Below are positions 17,671-25,163 of a stretch of 64,000 nt of DNA, in pieces (the first letter of the stretch is position 1; each line of letters starts with the position of its first letter). The notes under the pieces were generated by a model. That model was given only the letters and a program-made list of their open reading frames with translations, was not told the DNA's origin and ran no database searches. This DNA comes from SIG78 sp045635745 (GTDB lineage: Bacteria; Verrucomicrobiota; Lentisphaeria; Victivallales; Victivallaceae). The translations under genes and the position numbers were made by a program. Location of the stretch: the NCBI GenBank assembly GCA_045635745.1, contig JAZTWG010000042.1:124001-188000 (forward strand). Reading direction: 5' to 3'.

Positions 17671-18864
17671 ATGAGTATGACAAAGCAGGCATTTTCAGCA
17701 GAAGATTTCATCGTTGCCCCGGTGCGCGATCTACCTAAAAGCGGGATACGCGAATTCTTCGATCTGGTCGCCGGCAGAACCGATGTCATCTCGCTGGGGG
17801 TTGGCGAACCGGACTTTACAACCCCGTGGAACATCCGCGAAAGTGCAATATATTCGCTGGAAGCCGGTCACACATCTTACACATCCAACGCCGGGCTGCC
17901 GACCTTGCGTAAAGCCATTTGTGATTATCTGGGCAAATACTATAATGTATCATACGATCCGGCAAACGAATGTCTGGTAACGATCGGGGTAAGCGAAGCG
18001 CTGGATCTGGCAATGCGGGCATTGGTCAATCCAGGTGATGAAGTAATATACTCCACCCCCTGCTTTGTATCTTACCCGGCCGAAGTGCTTATGGCACGGG
18101 GCACGCCGGTGCCGCTGGTAACCAGCGCTGAAGATGAGTTCAGCGTAAATCCGGAAAATCTGCGTAAACTCATTACCCCCAAAAGCAAAATACTGCTGTT
18201 GAATTTTCCCTGCAACCCCACCGGGGCAGTGGCCGGAGAAGAGACCTTGCGCGAAATAGCCGAAATTGCCATTGAAAATAATCTGATAGTAATAACCGAC
18301 GAAATCTATTCCGAACTGGTATACGACGACTGCAAACATGTTTCGATCGCCAGTTTTTCGGGCATGAAAGAACGGACGATCTTCCTGCACGGTTTTTCCA
18401 AAGCGTTTGCCATGACCGGATTCCGTATCGGTTACGTCTGCGGGCCCAAAGTTATCATGGATGCCATGTACAAGATCCACCAATACACCATTATGTGTGC
18501 GCCGATCACCGCTCAGGAAGCAGCGCTGGAAGCCTTGAAAAGTGCCCACAAAGATATGCTTGCCATGCGAGACAGCTACTGGGAACGGCGCAATATCATA
18601 GTGCGCGGATTGCGCGATGCCGGCTTGGAGTGTGTAATGCCCAAAGGCGCATTCTACGCCTTTCCTTCAATCAAATCAAGTGGTATGACTTCCCGGCAGT
18701 TTGCTGAAGGGCTGCTCAAAGAAGAAAGCGTGGCGGTCGTCCCCGGTTCTGCTTTCGGGCCCGGCGGCGAAGGCTATGTACGCGCCTGCTACGCTACGGC
18801 CGAAGATCAGATCATTGAAGCGTTAGAGAGAATCAAGCGTTTTGTGGCCAGACACAGCAAATAA
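17671..18864 (+). CDS. Class I/II pyridoxal-phosphate aminotransferase
   Basis: A 397-residue fold-type I aminotransferase. The PLP lysine is K244 in HGFSKAFAMTGFRIGY. The NFPCNPTGAV loop and the C-terminal arginine region (YVRACYA) that binds the substrate carboxylate are present. It starts at an ATG preceded by CAGGAG. The class I fold could transaminate aspartate, aromatic or branched amino acids; the substrate cannot be told from sequence. The upstream Lrp/AsnC regulator suggests amino-acid-responsive control. It differs clearly from the aspartate aminotransferase at 31188-32375. A strong terminator follows. Confidence 0.9.
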   Translation: MSMTKQAFSAEDFIVAPVRDLPKSGIREFFDLVAGRTDVISLGVGEPDFTTPWNIRESAIYSLEAGHTSYTSNAGLPTLRKAICDYLGKYYNVSYDPANECLVTIGVSEALDLAMRALVNPGDEVIYSTPCFVSYPAEVLMARGTPVPLVTSAEDEFSVNPENLRKLITPKSKILLLNFPCNPTGAVAGEETLREIAEIAIENNLIVITDEIYSELVYDDCKHVSIASFSGMKERTIFLHGFSKAFAMTGFRIGYVCGPKVIMDAMYKIHQYTIMCAPITAQEAALEALKSAHKDMLAMRDSYWERRNIIVRGLRDAGLECVMPKGAFYAFPSIKSSGMTSRQFAEGLLKEESVAVVPGSAFGPGGEGYVRACYATAEDQIIEALERIKRFVARHSK

Positions 18865-18888
18865 AAGTATTGCACACTGCATACAGTA

Positions 18889-18927
18889 TAAGGACAAAGC
18901 CCGATAAAGCTTTGTCCTTATTTTTTA
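18889..18927 (+). terminator. Rho-independent terminator after the aminotransferase gene
   Basis: AAGGACAAAGC and GCTTTGTCCTT form an 11-bp perfect stem with an 8-base loop, followed directly by a T-run. Confidence 0.9.
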
Positions 18928-18946
18928 TGAAAATACACCGGAAAAG

Positions 18947-18961
18947 ATCATCAATGATGAT
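18947..18961. promoter_or_regulatory. Palindromic candidate operator, copy 1
   Basis: ATCATCAATGATGAT is palindromic around its central base. Its core TCATCAATGATGA is the exact reverse complement of copy 2 at 19084-19096. The two flank the promoter of the QueG-like/IclR operon. Confidence 0.5.
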
Positions 18962-19020
18962 TTCTTATCAATTTATTTCAGGATGATTTGTTTTTTTGCC
19001 GCAAAAACTCCAATATGGAT

Positions 19021-19049
19021 TTGTTTTTATACATCAATAAGTATATAGT
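19021..19049 (+). promoter_or_regulatory. Candidate sigma-70 promoter of the QueG-like/IclR/U32 operon
   Basis: TTGTTT (19021-19026) and TATAGT (19044-19049) have a 17-base spacer. The expected start site near 19056 leaves a 60-base leader containing palindrome copy 2 and the AAGGAA ribosome site. Confidence 0.5.
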
Positions 19050-19083
19050 TATTGCCGGCAAGTTAAATATAGGGATAGAAAGC

Positions 19084-19096
19084 TCATCATTGATGA
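19084..19096. promoter_or_regulatory. Palindromic candidate operator, copy 2
   Basis: TCATCATTGATGA lies just downstream of the predicted start site and matches copy 1 (18948-18960) in inverted orientation. The centres are 136 bases apart, close to 13 helical turns, which would allow looping by a dimeric regulator such as the IclR protein encoded at 20189. Confidence 0.5.
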
Positions 19097-19118
19097 ATAA
19101 ATAAAAAGGAACAGATTT

Positions 19119-20177
19119 ATGGCTATCATGACCCGTGATTTCAATGCAGTTGATCTTTCAGACCCCAAAGCAGCAGCATTGGCGGTAAAACGCAAGGCTC
19201 TGGAACTGGGGGCTGATGCAGTAGGTATCGGCAATATTGAACGCTGGGATACTGCTCCGCTGCAGATGGATCCCAAACAGATCATGCCGGAATGCAAAAG
19301 CATTATCGGTATGGTGTTCCGGGTGGAGCGCGGAAGCTTGCGCGGCGTGGAAGAAGGCACTTACATGAGCAATTACTCAGCCATGGGATACGGCGGCATA
19401 ACTTACCTTTACATGCCTATGACAGTAATAAATTTGAGCAAATTCATCGAAGATCAAGGTTATGAAGCTATCCCCATGGGGCATCAGAGTGACTGGCGCG
19501 GTATTGATAACGAAGGTTACGCGCTGCCCAACTACAGCCGCCCTGCCCGCCCGGGCCAGGCGCAGCCGGATGTAATGATTCATTTGCGTATTGCCGCATA
19601 TCTGTGCGGTCTGGGCGAAATCGGATTCAGCAAGATGTTTTTAAGCCCCCAGTTCGGACCGCGCTGCCGCGTAGGCATTATTATGACCGATGTAGAGTTG
19701 GAGCCTGATCCGATTTATGATGGGCCGCAGTTGTGCAACCGCTGCATGGCGTGCGTTAAAGCGTGTCCCGGACAGGCGTTTTCCACCGATAAAACAGTAA
19801 AAGTAAACCTTGCGGGGAATATAGTTGAGTGGTCCGACCTTGATATGGCTAAATGCAGTTTTGCATTCCGCGGAGCCAAACACAGCAACGAAGTTCAGGA
19901 AAAACCCTATCTGGAATCTTCTAAGGATTCGGTTCCCGGTGAATGGTCACCATTCTACAACAAGCCCAGAAACCTCTACAATACCGGACAGGCGGTATGC
20001 GGGGCCCGCGGCTGTACCCGTGCGTGTATGATAAATCTGGAAAGTCGCGGTGTATTGCAGAATAGCTTCAAGGAAAAATTCCGCCGCCGTCCGACCTGGT
20101 CGGTCGACTGGTCAACTCCGCCGGAATACGCCGAAGGAACCAAGTTCCGCAAAGACGATGACGAAGGTATCGATTGA
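19119..20177 (+). CDS. QueG/reductive-dehalogenase-like 4Fe-4S protein
   Basis: A 352-residue cytoplasmic iron-sulfur protein related to epoxyqueuosine reductase and reductive dehalogenases. The family segment GLGEIGFSKMFLSPQFG (164-180) is followed by a ferredoxin motif with C206, C209, C212 and C216 (CNRCMACVKACP). A second, irregular set (C246, C294, C299, C303) could hold another cluster. In the known relatives a cobalamin sits above the first cluster; whether this one binds cobalamin cannot be seen. It lacks the HEAT-repeat tail of long QueG proteins and no tRNA-modification gene is nearby, so a true QueG role is doubtful. It is the first gene of an operon with an IclR regulator and a U32-like protein. 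The ATG follows AAGGAA. Confidence 0.75.
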   Translation: MAIMTRDFNAVDLSDPKAAALAVKRKALELGADAVGIGNIERWDTAPLQMDPKQIMPECKSIIGMVFRVERGSLRGVEEGTYMSNYSAMGYGGITYLYMPMTVINLSKFIEDQGYEAIPMGHQSDWRGIDNEGYALPNYSRPARPGQAQPDVMIHLRIAAYLCGLGEIGFSKMFLSPQFGPRCRVGIIMTDVELEPDPIYDGPQLCNRCMACVKACPGQAFSTDKTVKVNLAGNIVEWSDLDMAKCSFAFRGAKHSNEVQEKPYLESSKDSVPGEWSPFYNKPRNLYNTGQAVCGARGCTRACMINLESRGVLQNSFKEKFRRRPTWSVDWSTPPEYAEGTKFRKDDDEGID

Positions 20178-20188
20178 GGTAAAACGTT

Positions 20189-20929
20189 ATGCCGGGTTCA
20201 GAATTGGTGCAATCACTGCTGCGCGGTCTGGAACTGCTGCAAATTGCGGCGGCAGCTCCGGACGGGATGACTTTAAGCGAGATAGCTGAAAAAAGCAATT
20301 TGCAGAAAAGTACAGCCTATAATTTACTGCGTACGCTTTGTGCCAAAGGTTTTCTGGAAAAGACCGCAAACAACAGGTTCCGACGCGGCATAGCACTTAC
20401 CGCCTTGGCTTCCGGCGGTAAAAATGCTGCGTTATTGGAACGGGCCGCAGGTGCATTGCAACTTATGCAGCTGCAGTTTCCCAACGATGTACTGATCTTT
20501 ACTGCGCTGGAACAGGGGGTAGCCAAAGTAAAACTGCGTTTTTCACCCGATCGTCCCGGCGAATTGCAATGGTGGTCCAATCGGCATTTTCCGCCCTATT
20601 TGTCGGTAACAGCCCTTGCGCTGCAGGCTGCGAATCCCGATCAGCAGGAGCTCATAGAGCAGCAGTACCCTTTTGAAGAATACGGCGAAGCTGTGTGGGG
20701 CAATGCTGATGTATTCCAAAACGAGCTCAAAGCCATCGCCGCGCGCGGTTACTGCTGGCGGCAGAAAATTGAACAATGTGCTGCCGCATTCATACTGCCG
20801 GAGGGTTTTGTGCTAGGCTGCAGCTCCAGCGGTAAAAGCGCTTCGGAAAATGCAACCAGACAAATGGAAGAACGCCGTGCGGCGGCAAAAGCATTTCAAA
20901 AGCAAGTATGGAATCTGCCGGAGGAGTGA
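20189..20929 (+). CDS. IclR-family transcriptional regulator
   Basis: A 246-residue regulator with an N-terminal winged helix (about 8-65, MTLSEIAEKSNLQKSTAYNLLRTL) and a C-terminal IclR effector domain (about 75-240), though the latter is divergent. IclR proteins usually bind a small metabolite and control a catabolic operon next to them. Here the gene lies inside the operon, 11 bases after the QueG-like gene and 5 bases before the U32-like gene, suggesting autoregulation. The palindromes at 18947 and 19084 are candidate binding sites. The start follows GAGGT. Confidence 0.85.
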   Translation: MPGSELVQSLLRGLELLQIAAAAPDGMTLSEIAEKSNLQKSTAYNLLRTLCAKGFLEKTANNRFRRGIALTALASGGKNAALLERAAGALQLMQLQFPNDVLIFTALEQGVAKVKLRFSPDRPGELQWWSNRHFPPYLSVTALALQAANPDQQELIEQQYPFEEYGEAVWGNADVFQNELKAIAARGYCWRQKIEQCAAAFILPEGFVLGCSSSGKSASENATRQMEERRAAAKAFQKQVWNLPEE

Positions 20930-20934
20930 AACTT

Positions 20935-21939
20935 ATGTTGTTTGCAGCGGGCTATCAATGCAGAAAAACCGGTGAACTTTTTTCGGAAATAATTGCCGAT
21001 TATCGAAACAATATCTGCGAGGTATACTTTGCCCCGCCGGGATTTGCTTCCGGCCGACCCGATGCGGCACAGGATAATGCCGAAGCACTTGAGCAGTTGG
21101 TCTTCGAATTGCGAACCATCCGCAATATGAATATTCAGCTGGATCTGCTTTTGAACGGCAACTGCTACGGCGAAAAAGCCATTTCGCAGGAATTTCAAAA
21201 CCGCATAACCGATATGCTTGAGTGGTTTGCCGGAGAAAACCTGCTGCCGGAAATAATAACCACCACCTCGCCATTTGTGGCCGATACGGTTAAGAAAATT
21301 GCGCCTGATACAGAGATCCGCGCATCAGTAAATATGCGTATAGATTCACTGACCGCGCTTGAATATCTGCAGGAAAAGTTCGACAGCTTCTATCTGCGGC
21401 GCGATCTTCAGCGCGATATGGAAACAGTGGCGCTTTTTGCCAAATGGAGCCGGCAGCACGGGAAAAAACTCTGTTTGCTTGCCAACAGCGGTTGCTTGCG
21501 CAACTGCCCATATCAAACGTTTCACGATAATTTAGTTGCCCACGATAAATTGTTGCGTAAGGAAAATAATGTGAAAGATTTTTTGCCGCACCTGTGCTGG
21601 GAACGCTATAAAGACGGCAGAAATATGGCAGATTTTCTCCGTTCGAGCTGGATACGCCCCGAAGATGTAAAATGCTACGAACCATATTGTGCGGTCATGA
21701 AATTGGCGACCCGTCAGCACAGCAATCCGCGGTTGATCCTGGCTGCTTACTGCAATGAAAGCTTTGACGGCAATGTGTTTGACCTGACTGAACCATGTTT
21801 CTCACAGGTATTTGCCCCGAACATTCTGGATAACCGCCGGCTTGATAACATAGAGCTGCCCGGAAAATGCGGCAGCAACTGCCTCCATTGCGGAAAATGT
21901 GAAAAAATAATCGGTCAGGCCGTTCGGAAACTGGTCTGA
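20935..21939 (+). CDS. U32-peptidase-like iron-sulfur protein
   Basis: A 334-residue protein with the TIM-barrel layout and cysteine pattern of the U32 family (LCLLANSGCLRNCPYQTFHDN at about 180-200, later CYEPYC). In studied relatives such as UbiU/UbiV and TrhP/RlhA these cysteines bind a 4Fe-4S cluster used for oxygen-independent hydroxylation rather than proteolysis. An extra C-terminal motif CGSNCLHCGKC adds four more cysteines. The ATG at 20935 is chosen because a GGAGGAG site lies just before it; a longer frame would overlap the IclR gene. Partner genes point to an anaerobic redox reaction on an unknown small molecule or RNA (inference). Confidence 0.7.
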   Translation: MLFAAGYQCRKTGELFSEIIADYRNNICEVYFAPPGFASGRPDAAQDNAEALEQLVFELRTIRNMNIQLDLLLNGNCYGEKAISQEFQNRITDMLEWFAGENLLPEIITTTSPFVADTVKKIAPDTEIRASVNMRIDSLTALEYLQEKFDSFYLRRDLQRDMETVALFAKWSRQHGKKLCLLANSGCLRNCPYQTFHDNLVAHDKLLRKENNVKDFLPHLCWERYKDGRNMADFLRSSWIRPEDVKCYEPYCAVMKLATRQHSNPRLILAAYCNESFDGNVFDLTEPCFSQVFAPNILDNRRLDNIELPGKCGSNCLHCGKCEKIIGQAVRKLV

Positions 21940-21941
21940 AA

Positions 21942-22955
21942 TCATCGGCGGCTTTTTATCCGCAGATCCGGCTGGCGCTTCTGCCATGCCGAATAATCAC
22001 AAGAGCTTTCAAGTTTTTCTTCAATATCGTCGTCCAACGCATTGAAAAAATCCAAACCGGAAGCTTTTTCCACCACATCGACCGGCACAACAAAAGCGGA
22101 TATATCCCTGGAAGCATCCTTATGCGGCAGAATAAAACCGACAGCTTTGGGATTGGCCGCGTTGGCATCGAGCAATACTTTGTAGTATTTATCCGGTACC
22201 GCAACTTTGTTTTTACCAATGGTTACCACCGGCTTGGTGTAATCGAATATCGGACCGGAAACAACATATAAATCGCCGTGATTTTCAGCAAAAAAACGAA
22301 CTTTTTCTTCCAGTGTTTTCCAAATGCCGCGATTGAATTCAGGCCGTTGCGGTGACATATTGGACATGTAAAAACTTTCGCTCATCGCCTGAAGAGAAAA
22401 ACTCATATCCGCCGCTGGCGCCAGATGGCCGCGATCGAAAAAAGAACCTTTATAATCAGCCGGATCAGCTGATTTTGTGGCAATAGCTTTATCGGCGCGG
22501 AAATCGCCAGAACGTTTGGCTTTTTTGCTTCTGACTTCTTCCCTTGTTAATTTGTAACTCACCCAAAGCGGCTGTTCATGTTGTTCCGAGTAGCCAAGAG
22601 CGTAGCCGCATCGATCGATGACTGTATCGCAGAAAGCCGGTACCCCCATAGTCAAATTATCATAGCGGGTTTGGGCCAGATCAGAGTTGTTGCGTATAAT
22701 GACCGCAGGTTGCGGCGCAAGATCATTTTCAACACTTTTAACACTGCGGTAAATATTGCCGGTATACTTTTCCACCCAATTCCGGTAGTATGCATTATAT
22801 TGGGCACAAAGCGAATGAGCTCCGTAAATCGCCAGCAGATAAATAATCCATGAGCGGATATGTTTGAAAAATCTGCCGGATTTACTGCCGGAGCGTTCGA
22901 TTTTTTTCTTTGCTGAACGCGCAGCTGTGGTTCCGAAGTTTTGTTTTTTAGTCAT
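21942..22955 (-). CDS. Membrane-anchored DNA/RNA non-specific endonuclease (NUC1 family)
   Basis: A 337-residue protein with a basic N-terminus, one membrane segment (about 36-52) and a beta-beta-alpha-metal nuclease domain (about 85-325). The catalytic DRGH motif is at 174-177, followed by the family segments NMSPQRPEFNRGIW (199-212) and YVVSGPIF. Such enzymes cut DNA and RNA without sequence specificity. Here it probably acts on the outside of the inner membrane. It lies 9 bases after tatC in the tat operon. Uses could be nutrient nucleic-acid breakdown or defence against incoming DNA; neither can be chosen. Its ribosome site is weak, so it may rely on coupling to tatC. Confidence 0.88.
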   Translation of the reverse strand: MTKKQNFGTTAARSAKKKIERSGSKSGRFFKHIRSWIIYLLAIYGAHSLCAQYNAYYRNWVEKYTGNIYRSVKSVENDLAPQPAVIIRNNSDLAQTRYDNLTMGVPAFCDTVIDRCGYALGYSEQHEQPLWVSYKLTREEVRSKKAKRSGDFRADKAIATKSADPADYKGSFFDRGHLAPAADMSFSLQAMSESFYMSNMSPQRPEFNRGIWKTLEEKVRFFAENHGDLYVVSGPIFDYTKPVVTIGKNKVAVPDKYYKVLLDANAANPKAVGFILPHKDASRDISAFVVPVDVVEKASGLDFFNALDDDIEEKLESSCDYSAWQKRQPDLRIKSRR

Positions 22956-22964
22956 AAAGGTTGC

Positions 22965-23879
22965 TTATCGCTCATATTTGGTCTTGCGCCGCGGCAATCC
23001 GCCGGAACGGCGACGGCGACGGCGATGGTAACAATTATCGGCTTTTTTCCACGAATCATCGCTTACGCTGTCGGGATCAAGCCCGGAGTATTCACCGGCT
23101 GCATCAGCAGTATTATCGCCGGAGACCGGCGTCTCTTCGACTATTGTACGCTCACACTCTTTATTTTTTATCAACCAGCGGCCGGTAAGCAGGGTAAGCT
23201 CAAATAATATATATACCGGCACGCCAAGCATCAGCTGGCTGATAATATCCGGCGGAGTGAGAAATGCCGCCACGATCAGTATTATCACCACCACCAGTGA
23301 TCGCTGTTTGCGCAATGTTTCAAGCGATAAAATATTGGCCATAACCAGCGCCAGAAGCACCACCGGCAACTCAAACATAGCACCAAAAGCCAGTGCCACA
23401 TTCATCATCAAACCGACAAAGTTATTCAATCCGATGATCGGAGCAAGTCCATCGCGGGCAAAACTTACAGAAAATTTCACCAAAAGCGGCATAACTCCGA
23501 AAATCCCCAGCGAAACTCCGGCGGCAAAAAGACAATACGCCGCCGCTGTTCCCGCCAGCAGAAAACGTTTTTCATGCAAATAGAGCGCCGGCGCAAGAAA
23601 ATGCCAGAATCGCCATAAATACAACGGCAGTCCGGCAAAGAGCGCTAAAAGCATACCGGCTTTGAGTTCAACCAGAAAAGGCTCCATCAAGGCAAAGTAA
23701 CTCAAATGGAATCCCGCACCGTTTTCGCGGGCAATACGTTCGGCGCTATTTTGCAGCAGCTCCAGCAGTTCCGGTGCAAAATACCAGCCGGGGATCAGCA
23801 GCAGCACAAATATCGCCAGAATTTCCAGCACCATGCGGCGCAGTGCTTCAATATGCGAAAGAAATCCTTCTGAACTCAT
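22965..23879 (-). CDS. tatC: Sec-independent (twin-arginine) translocase subunit TatC
   Basis: A 304-residue inner-membrane protein with six hydrophobic segments that recognises twin-arginine signal peptides. The N-terminal SHIEALRRM segment corresponds to the conserved H-x-x-E-L-R-x-R of TatC, and the FALMEPFLVELKAG segment to the conserved Glu/Lys periplasmic loop. A C-terminal extension of about 60 residues is acidic and then very basic (a run of Arg near residue 285), longer than in most TatC proteins. It begins after GGAG, 26 bases from the tatA stop. Confidence 0.93.
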   Translation of the reverse strand: MSSEGFLSHIEALRRMVLEILAIFVLLLIPGWYFAPELLELLQNSAERIARENGAGFHLSYFALMEPFLVELKAGMLLALFAGLPLYLWRFWHFLAPALYLHEKRFLLAGTAAAYCLFAAGVSLGIFGVMPLLVKFSVSFARDGLAPIIGLNNFVGLMMNVALAFGAMFELPVVLLALVMANILSLETLRKQRSLVVVIILIVAAFLTPPDIISQLMLGVPVYILFELTLLTGRWLIKNKECERTIVEETPVSGDNTADAAGEYSGLDPDSVSDDSWKKADNCYHRRRRRRSGGLPRRKTKYER

Positions 23880-23905
23880 CCGATATGCTCCAAAGGGCAG
23901 TGATT

Positions 23906-24136
23906 TCAGGCCTTGGGTTCAGCCGGCTTATCCGACTGTATTTTATCTTCCGCCGCAGCCTTGGCTTCGGCGGCTTTGACCAGTTCTTCCGATTCGCGCG
24001 AGAGATCTTCTTTGGCTTTTTTGAATTCATGGCTGGCCTTGCCCAATGACCGGGCAAGTTCAGGAATGCGCTTGGCACCAAACAGCAAAACAACCACAAC
24101 AATAATAAGAAGCCATTCAGTTGCTCCAATACCCAT
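23906..24136 (-). CDS. tatA: Twin-arginine translocase subunit TatA
   Basis: A 76-residue pore-forming Tat component. It has the short N-terminal membrane helix (TEWLLIIVVVVLLFG, 6-20), the hinge FGAKRIPELARSLGKA, and an amphipathic then charged Glu/Lys/Ala-rich tail. The start at 24136 follows AAGGAG; the frame can be read further upstream but those residues are not TatA-like. TatA and TatB types are hard to separate, and no second copy is nearby, so this protein may serve both roles. It is divergent from a gene for a Tat substrate (24251). Confidence 0.93.
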   Translation of the reverse strand: MGIGATEWLLIIVVVVLLFGAKRIPELARSLGKASHEFKKAKEDLSRESEELVKAAEAKAAAEDKIQSDKPAEPKA

Positions 24137-24250
24137 AAAAATACTCCTTTTTTTAAAAAAATTTGTCTATTATATTTGAAAAATCTGTTTTTATAAAGTA
24201 ACTTTATCACAAACTTGCAATTTTGCAAATTTAAGCAGGAGATTTTAGTG

Positions 24251-25153
24251 ATGAATAGACGTGATTTTTTGAAAAGCAGCTTTCTTTCCGCTCTCGCAGT
24301 TTCAGCAATCGGCAAAACAGTTTCCGCGGCCGAAAGTCAATCTTCAACTCCTGATCTGGTGGCTTTGCATGGAGGCAGTGCCGAAGCCATGTGGCACGAA
24401 GGGATAAAAGCCATGGGCGGCATTGAAAAATTTGTTAAAAAAGGCGCAAAAGTCGTAGTCAAACCCAACATTGCCTGGACTCAACCGCCGGAATATGCGG
24501 CCAATACCAATCCGGAACTGGTCGCAGCAATCGTGCGCGATGTACTCAAAGCCGGTGCCGCAGAAGTAATAGTTTTTGACCACAGCTGCAACTATGGGCC
24601 TGATTGCTATAAAATCAGCGGCATCGCCGCTGCCGCCACTGGCGCCGGAGCCAGAGTTCTGCATGCAATCGACCGTAAATCCTACCGGAAAGTGGAAAAG
24701 AAAGAAGCAAAGGCACTGACCAGCGCCGAAGTTTTTGCCGAAGTACTCGACTGCGATACTTTTATCAATGTGCCGATCCTGAAACATCACGGCGGAGCCA
24801 AGATGTCCGGAGCAATGAAAAACCTTATGGGTATGGTTTGGGATCGCCGTGCAATGCACCGCAACAATCTTACTTATACGATTCCGGATCTGCTCTGCTA
24901 CCGCAAACCGGATCTTAATGTGATCGATGCCTACCGTATGATGATGGATCACGGCCCCCGCGGCGGCAATCTGCGCGACGTTGCCATGGGGAAATTCATG
25001 CTTTTATCCACTGACCCGGTAGCAGCAGATGCTGCGGCAGTAAAACTTTTGAATTTCAAAGAAGAGGATGTAAAATATCTCGGCGAAGCCGCTGCCAGAG
25101 AAATGGGGGTCAAAGACCTTACCAAACTCAATATCAAGCGCATAGAAATGTAA
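24251..25153 (+). CDS. Exported DUF362-family protein with twin-arginine signal
   Basis: A 300-residue protein that starts with a textbook Tat signal MNRRDFLKSSFLSALAVSA, followed by an alanine-rich cleavage region near residue 28. The rest is a DUF362 domain (about 35-300), a family often found in ferredoxin-like proteins. Here the usual C-terminal 4Fe-4S pair is absent, so clusters may be supplied by the polyferredoxin encoded next (10 bases downstream). The ATG at 24251 follows CAGGAG; an in-frame start 36 bases upstream would bury the Tat signal. The tatA-tatC operon is divergent from it, which supports export by Tat. The chemical role is unknown. Confidence 0.88.
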   Translation: MNRRDFLKSSFLSALAVSAIGKTVSAAESQSSTPDLVALHGGSAEAMWHEGIKAMGGIEKFVKKGAKVVVKPNIAWTQPPEYAANTNPELVAAIVRDVLKAGAAEVIVFDHSCNYGPDCYKISGIAAAATGAGARVLHAIDRKSYRKVEKKEAKALTSAEVFAEVLDCDTFINVPILKHHGGAKMSGAMKNLMGMVWDRRAMHRNNLTYTIPDLLCYRKPDLNVIDAYRMMMDHGPRGGNLRDVAMGKFMLLSTDPVAADAAAVKLLNFKEEDVKYLGEAAAREMGVKDLTKLNIKRIEM

Positions 25154-25163
25154 AAGAGGTTTT

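Noticed and set aside
19119..20177. Naming the Fe-S protein queG
   Set aside because: The family segment matches, but the second cysteine set is irregular, the C-terminal repeats are missing and the operon context is not tRNA modification.
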